Shown here: positions 16,934-26,300 of the stretch, piece by piece
Layout: every line of letters starts with the position of its first letter
Numbering within the stretch: the stretch's first letter is position 1
NCBI RefSeq assembly: GCF_014642835.1
Contig: NZ_BMJA01000001.1
Location: 2,204,943 to 2,268,942 of the forward strand
Source of the DNA: Dyella nitratireducens
GTDB taxonomy: Bacteria > Pseudomonadota > Gammaproteobacteria > Xanthomonadales > Rhodanobacteraceae
Length of the DNA: 64,000 nt
Direction of reading: 5' to 3'
Position numbers and translations under genes: made by a program
Notes under the pieces: model-generated
Told to the model about the DNA's origin: nothing
Database searches by the model: none
The model's input: the letters and a program-made list of their open reading frames with translations, nothing else

Positions 16934-18220
16934 ATGCGGCTGTCCGATTCTCGCGTCAATCATGGAAGCATGCCGGCTTCGCTGCTTGGCTTGCTCGCCT
17001 GCGGCCATGGCATGGCCTTTATCGATCGCTATCTACCTGCTGTCGCAGCCCCGTTGCTAAGGGCGAACCTGGGCCTGTCGGATACGCAGATGGGGCTGCT
17101 CGACGGGCCCGCGTTTGTACTGCTTTATGGCGTGGGCATGCTGGCCAGCTGGCCGCTGGCGCGCTCGCCCTATCGTCTTCGCTTGCTGGCCGGATGCATC
17201 GCCACATGGATGCTTGGCATGGCCGTGTTCGCGCTGGGCAACTCCTTCGGCGTGCTGATCGTGGCGCGTGCCCTGGTTGGCCTTGGACAAGCGGCCTTCG
17301 TGCCGCTTGCTCTGGGATTGATCGTGGACTGCTCGGCCCCGCGATGGCGAGCCCGTTCCATGGCCCTGTTCACCGCGGCATCGTCTGCCGGGCACAGTCT
17401 TTCGATGCTTCTGGGCGGTGCGACGCTGGCACTGCTCGCGAAGTGGACGTCCGTGCCGGCCGCCGCTCACTGGCGCTGGCTGTTCCTGGTCATGGCGGCG
17501 CCCAACGCCGTGTTGATCCTCTTGCTGCTGCGCCGGGCGGAGCGCCCGTATGCACCATCGCTGCCGCCTGGTCGCGTTTTCAGCCAGATGCGGGCTGCGT
17601 TTCGCGAATCTCCATGGGTGATGAGCATGTATCTGTGCGGTGCTGGCGCCAGCATGCTGGTCATCCAGAGCATTGGTGCATGGGCGCCGTCAGTGCTGCA
17701 TCGAGAGCAAGGGCTGACGCCCGCGACCGCCGCCCTGGTCTTCGGCGCATCGCTGCTCGTGGCGGCGCCGTTGGCGAATTTCATCGCCGGCACGCTGGTC
17801 GACAAGCGCGGCGAGAAGTTGCCGCCCATGACGATCATGGCGGTGCTGCTGCTGATGGCCGTTCCCGTGTTCTGGTTTATTCCCTGGTCGACGTCGGCGG
17901 TGGCGGCGTGCGTTCTGTTGACGGCAGCCTGGCTGATTGGCGCGATCGCCGCCGTCACCCTGCTGGTGGGATTGCCATCCATGCTGAGTGCCCCGCTGCA
18001 TGACATGGGCCTGCGCGTGTTCCTGACCTTCGTCACCGTGGTGGGCGTCGCGCTTGGCCCGCTCATCGCGGGCGTCGTGAGCGATGGCATGCACTTGGGC
18101 ACGCATGGTCTGTCCTGGGGCCTGAGCGAGGTATGCCTGGGCGCGGCGATCGTGGGCATCGTGGCGGCGTTGCTGTCACGCAGCATTGGACAGCGGGTCG
18201 CGATCGAGGCAGCCCGGTGA
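16934..18220 (+). CDS. Major facilitator superfamily transporter
   Basis: The 428-residue protein has twelve predicted membrane helices in two halves around a central loop (about residues 195-225). MFS signature elements include SDTQMGLLDGPAFVLLYGVG near residue 50, the loop 2-3 region with RSPYRLRL, and ARALVGLGQAAFVPLALGL near helix 4. The family resembles Spns/hexuronate-like MFS carriers that often move organic acids or sugar acids, but substrate is not evident. The ATG at 16934 is chosen because AGGGGAG lies five bases before it. The downstream AraC gene begins inside its stop codon (GTGA at 18217-18220). Confidence 0.9.
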   Translation: MRLSDSRVNHGSMPASLLGLLACGHGMAFIDRYLPAVAAPLLRANLGLSDTQMGLLDGPAFVLLYGVGMLASWPLARSPYRLRLLAGCIATWMLGMAVFALGNSFGVLIVARALVGLGQAAFVPLALGLIVDCSAPRWRARSMALFTAASSAGHSLSMLLGGATLALLAKWTSVPAAAHWRWLFLVMAAPNAVLILLLLRRAERPYAPSLPPGRVFSQMRAAFRESPWVMSMYLCGAGASMLVIQSIGAWAPSVLHREQGLTPATAALVFGASLLVAAPLANFIAGTLVDKRGEKLPPMTIMAVLLLMAVPVFWFIPWSTSAVAACVLLTAAWLIGAIAAVTLLVGLPSMLSAPLHDMGLRVFLTFVTVVGVALGPLIAGVVSDGMHLGTHGLSWGLSEVCLGAAIVGIVAALLSRSIGQRVAIEAAR

Positions 18221-19215
18221 GCGGCATCTTCGCCTTCGACAGCGCAGCCTACGATACGGATGACGCTTTTGCGCGCTATTGCGAGCTCTATGCGCGCGGT
18301 GCGGACGTGGAGCGCACCGGCACGCCGTTCTTCGCCCGGGTGCGCAGCTGGCGATTGGAGCGCACGCTATTGTTTGCACGCGAATACGGCGGCATTCGCC
18401 ATCGTCGTGGCGCGCGTGTGGCAGACGATGGCTTCGATCACTTCGTGCTAAACCATGTCGTCAGCGGCGAACTGGTGGGTGGCCCGATGGGTCGCGCCGT
18501 GCCGGTTGCGCCAGGCGAAACCTTGTTGACCGACACGTGTCAGCCGATGGAAACCGCCGCAGAGCGCGTCTGCCTGATCACCGTGAGCCTGGCGCGCGAT
18601 GCCACTAGAGCGGCGGCTGGCGATTTGAGCAACCTCCATGGCTACTGCATTGGCGCGCATGAGGGCGCCTTGCTGGCCGCCATGCTGCGGGCACTGGTCG
18701 AGCAGGCGCCGCGGCTTTCGCATGGGGCGCATGCGGCCATCACACGCACGCTGGTCGATCTTTTGTCCGTGGCGATCAATCCCTTCGGCTCGAGCGCCCG
18801 CTCGGAGTTTTATCGGCTCGAACACGTGCGCCGCGAAACGGTTGGTCGATTGATCGAAGCGAATCTCGGCACGCCGGATTTTTCCATCCAGGACATCATC
18901 AACGCCACCGGTATTTCCCGCGCGGCGCTTTATCGTCTGTTCGAATCCTGCGGCGGCGTTGTGCGCTTTCTTCAGCTGCGCCGGCTGCAGCAACTGCGTG
19001 ATCGCCTGGACGACCGGGCGTTCGATCATCGATCGCTTGCCGAGTTGGCCCCGATGCTGGGTTTCTCCAGCGAAAGCCATGCAAGCCGTCTGTTCAAGCA
19101 GGCCTTTGGCATAGCGCCTGGCGCTTACCGTGCCGCCAGCATCCGCGGCACCCCGCATCCCACGGTCGAGCTGATGGCCCGCCGCTGGAATAGCAGCCTG
19201 AGCGAGCTGCGCTGA
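18217..19215 (+). CDS. AraC-family regulator with cupin-like sensor domain
   Basis: The 332-residue protein starts at GTG 18217, overlapping the MFS stop, so the two are translationally coupled. Residues about 20-180 form the AraC-binding-like sensor domain found in the FeaR/NahR-like subgroup (VADDGFDHFVLNHVVSGEL, then PVAPGETLLTDTCQPME). The C-terminal double helix-turn-helix occupies about 220-320, with FSIQDIINATGISRAALYRLFE and LGFSSESHASRLFKQAFGIAPGAYR. It probably senses the substrate of the MFS partner and controls its transport or breakdown. This is inference from coupling; no catabolic gene is adjacent. Confidence 0.87.
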   Translation: MSGIFAFDSAAYDTDDAFARYCELYARGADVERTGTPFFARVRSWRLERTLLFAREYGGIRHRRGARVADDGFDHFVLNHVVSGELVGGPMGRAVPVAPGETLLTDTCQPMETAAERVCLITVSLARDATRAAAGDLSNLHGYCIGAHEGALLAAMLRALVEQAPRLSHGAHAAITRTLVDLLSVAINPFGSSARSEFYRLEHVRRETVGRLIEANLGTPDFSIQDIINATGISRAALYRLFESCGGVVRFLQLRRLQQLRDRLDDRAFDHRSLAELAPMLGFSSESHASRLFKQAFGIAPGAYRAASIRGTPHPTVELMARRWNSSLSELR

Positions 19216-19385
19216 TCCCGGTACGCGCCCCTTCTTGCACGCCTGTTTCAACCCTGAGACGTACAGGCATGTTCCTTCATCTGTCAGATCGCTAGCATTG
19301 ATTGCGATAAAAAACTGAGATTCAAATCACGTTTTTGACAGTCACTGCGGCATGGAACGGCCGTGCGTGAAACAGGGGACAACTG

Positions 19386-20201
19386 ATGGAACGCCGATTT
19401 CACTTCATCTCGGGCCTGCCAAGGTCCGGGTCGACCTTGCTTGCGGCCATTTTGAGCCAGAACCCGCGCTTCCATGCGGGCATGAGCGGCCCGATGGGTG
19501 GCGCCTTCGGCACCATGCTGGGCGAGCTGAGCGGCCGCAACGAGTACTCGGTGTTCGTCACCGATGAGCAGCGCCGCCGCATGCTCAAGGGGATGTTCGA
19601 TCACTACTACGGACCCGAATATGGCGCCGAGGTGGTGTTCGATACCAATCGCGTCTGGTGCACGCGCATGCACCAGCTGAAAGAGTTGTTTCCGCAAGGC
19701 AAAGTCATCGCCTGCGTGCGGCACGTGTCGTGGATCATCGACAGCATCGAACAGCTCGTGCGCAAGAACACGTTCCAACCCTCCTCCATTTTCAACTACC
19801 AGACCGGCGGCACGGTGTATTCGCGTGCCGAAGGCTTGGCCAACGGCGAGGGCATGGTCGGCTTTGCGTATAACGCTTTGAAAGAAGCGTTCTACGGCCA
19901 TGACACCGCCAACTTGATGCTGCTGCGTTACGAAACGCTGGTCAGCAACCCGGCGCACGCCATCGCCGCGGTCTACGACTTCATCGGCGAAACGCCTTGC
20001 GCCCACGACTTCGAAAACATCAGCTACCAGGCCGATGAATTCGACCTGCGCGCGGGCACGCCGGGGCTGCACACGGTGCGCAAGAAAGTCGAGGCGCGCG
20101 AACGCAGCAGCGTGCTGCCGCCGGACGTATTCCGCCGCTTCGAGAACGACATGTTCTGGCTCGATCCCGCGCTGAATCCGCGCGGCGTACGGGTGGTTTG
20201 A
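19386..20201 (+). CDS. PAPS-dependent sulfotransferase family protein
   Basis: The 271-residue protein begins with ERRFHFISGLPRSGSTLLAAIL, whose GLPRSGSTLL is the 5'-phosphosulfate loop that binds PAPS. The second PAPS motif is likely CVRHVSWIIDSIEQLVRKN near residue 115, with Arg and Ser placed as in cytosolic and Stf-type sulfotransferases. LMLLRYETLVSNPAHAIAAVYDFIG is the family C-terminal element. No signal peptide or membrane segment is seen. The acceptor is unknown. The gene lies 115 bases before the giant autotransporter and could share its transcript, raising the idea that the surface protein, or a glycan on it, is sulfated. Confidence 0.85.
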   Translation: MERRFHFISGLPRSGSTLLAAILSQNPRFHAGMSGPMGGAFGTMLGELSGRNEYSVFVTDEQRRRMLKGMFDHYYGPEYGAEVVFDTNRVWCTRMHQLKELFPQGKVIACVRHVSWIIDSIEQLVRKNTFQPSSIFNYQTGGTVYSRAEGLANGEGMVGFAYNALKEAFYGHDTANLMLLRYETLVSNPAHAIAAVYDFIGETPCAHDFENISYQADEFDLRAGTPGLHTVRKKVEARERSSVLPPDVFRRFENDMFWLDPALNPRGVRVV

Positions 20202-20316
20202 GCGTGGCGCATCCGCGCTGCGCAGATCTTCTTCTTCGATCGGACAAGGCACGCCACGCGCGCAGGTACGCGGCGATGCCCGACAACAACACACAGGCCA
20301 ACAGGGGGCCATTGCC

Positions 20317-23300
20317 GTGAATCGCATCTACCGCATTGTTTTCAATCGCACGCTCGGTGTCATGCAGGTCGCATCGGAACTGACGAACGCGCCCGGCGGC
20401 GCCATCGTGGGCGGGACGGACGCGGCGACCGCGCAAGCGCCGAAATCGCGCAGGCTGGCGCTGGCAGTGAGCATGGCGCTGGCCCTGGCGACCTCGCCAG
20501 CATGGGCACAAACCTGCGTGCCGAGCGCGAGCACGATCTGCGGTACCTCTGGCGGCAACGGCGGCAGCGGCGTGCAAGGCAGCACGATCGGCCAAGGTGG
20601 TGCTGGTGCGGTGAGCTCTGGTGCCTATGCCAATGGGGGCGGTAATGGTGGACCTGCTGCCGGCACCGGTTCGGCAGGCCAAGGCTTCGCCGGCAGCGGA
20701 GGCGCTGGCGGCAGGATGGGCGTCAGCGGCGGCGCAGGTGCGGGTGGCGGATTGAACACCCACGGCTATGGCGGCGGCGGCGGTGGTGGTGGCGGCTTCC
20801 CGAGCGAGACCGGTGGCGGCGGTGGTGGCGGTGGTGGCGTGGGGCAAACGGTCGGCAGCACGTCCTTTACCAATTCGGGTTCGGTGACCGGCGGCAGCGG
20901 CGGCCACGGCGGCGATGCCGGTCATGGCGGGAGCGGCAGCAGCTCGGCTTATGGTGGTGGCGGCGGCGGCGGTGGCGGCGGCATTTTTACCAGCGCCGGC
21001 ACCATCGGTAATACCGGCACCATCAATGGTGGCAGCGGCGGCAACGGCGGCGGTGGCTATCATGCAGCCAACGGCGGTGGCGGTGGTGCGGGCCTGAGCG
21101 GCACCAGTTTCTCGCTGAACAATTCCGGCTCCATCACTGGCGGCGCGGGTGGCGCGGGCGGCGGTGCAGTCAGCGACGGCGGCACGGGTGGCAGTGGCGG
21201 GAATGGCGGCGATGGCGTGGAAGCGTCGGGCGCGGTCATCACCAACACCGGGCAAATCCAGGGTGGTACCGGTGGCAGCATCACCGAAGCCGGCGGCAGC
21301 GTCGGGAATGGCGGTGTGGGCATCGTATCCACCGGGGGAACCACGGTCTTCAATGCCGGCTCCATCGCCGGCGGCGTGAACGGCTCCGGCGTACAGGCCA
21401 ATGCCATTACCTTCAGCGGCGGTGGCAACAAGCTGGTGATCGAGTCCGGCTCCAGCATCAGCGGGAACGTGGTCAGCAGCAGCGGCAGCAGCAACGGTGG
21501 CGATACGCTTGGCCTGGGCGGCGCCAACGCCGGCAGCTTCAACGTGGCGCAGATCGGCGCGCAATACACGGGTTTTACGCAGTACGAAAAGCAAGACGCC
21601 AGCACCTGGACCCTGACCGGCACCACGACGCAGACCACTGCCTGGACTCTCAACGGTGGCACGCTGGCGATTTCCAGCGACAGCAACTTGGGTGCAACGG
21701 CCGGCTCGCTCACCTTCAATGGCGGCACCCTCAAGGCCACGGCAACGATCACCACCAACCGCGCCATGGCACTGACCGGCGCTGGCGGTATTGACGTCGA
21801 CACCGGCATGACGCTGACCGCCAACGGCGTGATTTCAGGCGTCGGCGCGCTGACCAAGACCGGTGCAGGCACGTTGTTGTTGACCGGCGCGGAGACTTAC
21901 ACCGGCACTACCACCATCAGCGCCGGCGCGCTGGCGCTCAGCGGCAGTGGCAGCATCGCCCAGTCGGCTGGCGTGATCGACAACAGCACGTTCGACATCA
22001 GCAATACGAGCGGAGCTTCCATCCAATCGCTGGGAGGAAATGGCAACGTCAACCTTGGTGCGCGCACGCTGACGCTAACCAATGCCAGCGATACCTTCAG
22101 TGGTTCCATCAGCGGCAGCGGTGGATTGACACTGAATGCCGGGAACGAAACGCTTACCGGCGCCAACAACTATTCGGGTACGACGACGGTCAACGGCGGC
22201 ACGTTGTCGGTGACGTCCGGCGGCACCCTTTCCAACACGAAGACGTTGATTGACAACGGTACCGTGGTGGTCGATGGATCGGGCTCGAACATTACCGCCA
22301 CCCTTCCTCCCGGTGGTACGCCCATCATGGTGGGCGATAACGGCACCGGTACGCTGACCGTCAGCAACGGTGCGACCGTCAACAGTAACGGCCAATTGAA
22401 CATCGGCCAGAACGCAGCCGACACCGGCACGGTGACCGTCACCAGCGGTGCGCAACTGTCCAGCAGCACCTTCATCAATGTCGGCCAACTTGGCACCGGT
22501 ACGCTCACCGTGTCCGATGGCGGCCAGGTCAGCGCCAGCAGCTTCTTCTCCATCGCCGACGGCGGTGGATCCAACGGTACCGTCCTGGTTACCGACAGCG
22601 GTTCAAGCCTCAGCTCGCCGAACATCGCGGTGGGCAATCACGACGGCACGGGTAGCCTCACCGTCGCTAACGGCGGCACCGTCACCGCTACCAGCAGCTT
22701 CGTGATCGCCGCGGATAGCGGCTCTGTCGGCATCGTGAACATCGGCGCCGCGGCGGGCGATGCTCCCGCAGCGGCGGGTACGTTGAACACCAGCACCGTC
22801 GCCTTCGGCAATGGTTCGGGCACGCTGGTGTTCAACCACACCGACACCGGCTACGTGTTTTCACCAGTGATCACAGGAGCCGGCACGGTCGACCAGCTGG
22901 CGGGCACCACCATCTTTACCGCGGACAATAGCTACAGCGGTGCGACCAACATCAGCGGTGGCACGTTGGAGTTGTCGGGCAGCGGCAGCATTGCCTCGTC
23001 CAGCGGTGTAACCGTCAACAACGGCACCTTCGACATTTCCGCGCTGACCAATGGTGGCACCACCATCGGCGACCTTTCCGGTGCGGGCACGGTTGCGCTG
23101 GGTGGCAATACGCTCACACTCGGTACCGCCAACAGCACCGAGTTCGATGGCGTGATCGCTGACGGCGGCATTGCGGGTGGCAGCGGCGGTTCGTTGGTCA
23201 AGCAGGGCAGCGGCACGCTCGATCTGACCGGCACGGAGACTTACACCGGTAGCACCACGGTCAACAGCGGTACGCTGCAATTGTCGGGCTCCGGCACCAT

Positions 23301-26300
23301 TGCCGCATCGAGCGGCATCAACGTCAGAAGCGGTAGCAGCCTCGACATGTCCGGTTTGACTAATGGTGGCACCACCGTTGGTGATCTTTCCGGTGCAGGC
23401 ACCGTCGCCCTGGGCGGTAACACGCTCATGCTCGGTACCGCGAACAGCAGCGAGTTCGATGGCGTGATTGCTGACGGCGGTATTGCGGGCGGTAGCGGCG
23501 GTTCACTGGTCAAGCAAGGCAACGGCACGCTCGATCTGACCGGCACGAACACCTACACCGGTAGCACCACGATCAATGGCGGCACGCTGCAGTTGTCAGG
23601 CTCCGGCAGCATTGCCGCATCGAGTGGCGTCAACGTCAGCGGCGGCAGCAGCTTCGACATTTCCGGCGTGACCACGCTCGATGCCACGATCGGCGACCTT
23701 TCCGGCACCGGCACCGTCACGCTTGGCGGCAACACGCTCACGCTCGGTGCCGCGAACAACAGCGAGTTCGACGGCGTGATCGCCGATGGCGCGCTTGGTA
23801 TCGGTGGTGCCGTCGTCAAGCAGGGGAGCGGCACGCTCGATCTCACCGGCGACAATGCCTATACCGGCAGCACCACCATCAACGGCGGCACGCTGCAGTT
23901 GTCGGGAGCCGGCAGCATTGCTGCATCGAGGGGCGTCAACGTCAGCAGTGGCAGCAGCTTCGACATTTCCGGTTTGACTAATGCTGGCACCGCCATCGGC
24001 GATCTTTCCGGCGTGGGCACAGTCGCCTTGGGCGGTAATACGCTCACGCTCGGTACTGCGAACAACACAGAGTTCGACGGGGTGATCGCCGGCACCGGTG
24101 GTTCGCTGGTCAAGCAGGGCAGCGGCACGCTCGATTTGACTGGCACGAACACCTATACCGGTAGCACCACAGTACAGGCGGGTACCTTGCAGCTGGCTTC
24201 TGGCGGGTCAATCGCGGGCGCCGTCAATGTGCAGAACGGGGCCACGCTGAGTGGCTCCGGTTCGGTGGGTGGCCAGGTTGACTTGGCCTCCGGTGCAAGC
24301 CTCAGCTCCACCGGCACCTTGACCCTGGGCAGCCTGGTCGCCGAACAGGGCAGCCAGCTCAACGTTTCGTTGGGTGCGCCCGGTCCGAACTTCACCACGC
24401 TCGGCAGCGGCACCAACGTTACCGTCACCGGCAACCTGGAGCTGGATGGCGCCACGGTGAACATCGGCAACAACGGCAGCATGGGACCGGGTTTGTACAA
24501 CCTGTTCAGCTACGGCGGCAGCCTGGTGCAGAACAACGGCGGCCTCAACCTGGGCAGCACGCCAGCCGGCAGCAGCTTCTCGATCCAGTACCTGTCTGCC
24601 GACAAGCAGATCAACTTGCTCAATACGGCTGGCCTCACGCTGAGCTTCTGGAACGCGAACGGCCAGGCCAGCGCCAGCCAGCTCGGCGGCGGCAGCGGCA
24701 CCTGGTCGGTGACCTCGCCCAATTGGACCGATGCGAGTGGCGATGCCACGGCGCCGATGCAGCCGCACCCTGGCTTCGCCATTTTTGGCGGCGCGGCCGG
24801 CACGGTGACGGTGGACAACAGCGCGGGCGCCGTGCAGGCCACGGGCCTGCAGTTCGCCAGCAACGGTTACGTCTTGAATGGCGGCTCGCTGACCCTGGTG
24901 AGCGGCAACGGCAACGCTCCGGTGATCGCGGTTGGCGATGGCAGCAGCGGTAGTGCGAGCTGGGTCGCCACGATCAACAACGCGCTGGTTTCCAGCGCAG
25001 GCTTGGCCAAGACCAATGCCGGCACCCTGGTGCTGGCCGGCGACACCACCATTAGCGGAGGTGTGTCGGTGCAGGGCGGCGAGCTGGACTTGGCCGGGTC
25101 CGGCAGCAGCGTCAGCGGCGGCGTCAGCATGGCATCGGGTACCACCCTGGCGGTGGGCGTGACCGGCGCGAGCGTGACCGTGACCGGCGCCAACGGCGTT
25201 GCCAACAGCAGCAGCGGCAGCAATGGTTCTTCCGGCGCGTCGGCCACGGCCGGTGGCGCGGGTGGTGCAGGTTACGCCGGCGGTGCCGCGGTCAGCGGTA
25301 CCGGTTTTGTGCTGAATAACCAGGGTCAGCTGGTCGGCGGCGCGGGCGGCGCAGGTAGCAGCGGTGGTCAGGGCGGTTTTGGCGCCATGCACGGTCCCAA
25401 GTACTCGGGAGCGCCGACAGCCGGTGCTAATGGCGGCATGGGCGGCAGCGGTGGCATCGGCGGCGCGGGCGTGAGCGGCTCGGGGCTTACCTTCACCAAT
25501 ACCGGCAGCATCGTCGGTGGCCAGGGTGGTGCAGGTGGCGTGGGTGGGCGTGGCGGTTATGGCGGCAAGTATTGGGGTGCCACACCACTTCCTTCTGGCA
25601 GTGCCGGTAGCAGCAGCGCTATAGCCGGTGACGGTGGCCTCGGCGGTGCGGGCGGCGTGGGTGGTCAGGGCGGCGCCGGCGTCTATGCGGCTGGTCAGAG
25701 CGGTCTGACCAACAGCGACTCGATCACGGGTGGCGTCGGCGGCGCGGGCGGTCAGGGCGGTTTGGGCGCCACCGGCGGCTCGACCGATTTCCTTGTCAGC
25801 GGCACCACCGCTGATGGCGGCGCGGGTGGCGCTGGTGGCACGGGCGGCTACGGCGGTGCCGGTGGCGCGGGCGTGAGAGGCAGCAACTTCAGCCTCACCA
25901 ATAACAGCAACGCATCGATCGTCGGTGGCCAGGGTGGCAACGGCGGCGCGGGCGGCAACGGCGGTCAAGGCGGCTATGGGAACAGCAACGGCGTCACGGG
26001 CGGCAATGGGGGCCTCGGCGGCGATGGCGGTGCTGGTGGCGTGGGTGGCACCGGCGGCAATGGCGTGCAGGGAACGCAGTTCACCCTGACCAATGCTGGT
26101 TCGGTGGTCGGCGGCATGGGCGGCACCGGCGGCTCTGGTGGAAACGCCGGCTCGGGCGGCGGCTCGCATAGCGGTACCGCAGGCGTTGGTGGCAATGGTG
26201 GCAACGGCGGTGCGGGCGGGGCCGGTGGCAGTGGCGTGCAGGGCACGCAGTTCACCTTGACCAACAGCGGCTCGGTGGTTGGCGGTGCCGGCGGCCAGGG

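Noticed and set aside
16765-18003. 412-codon plus-strand frame overlapping the MFS gene in another frame
   Set aside because: The MFS frame has twelve membrane helices, a ribosome site and coupling with the AraC gene; the other is Arg/Ala-rich without features.
20540-21350. Glycine-rich region as mycobacterial PE_PGRS-like acquisition
   Set aside because: ESPR signal and C-terminal barrel mark a proteobacterial autotransporter; the likeness is one of composition only.
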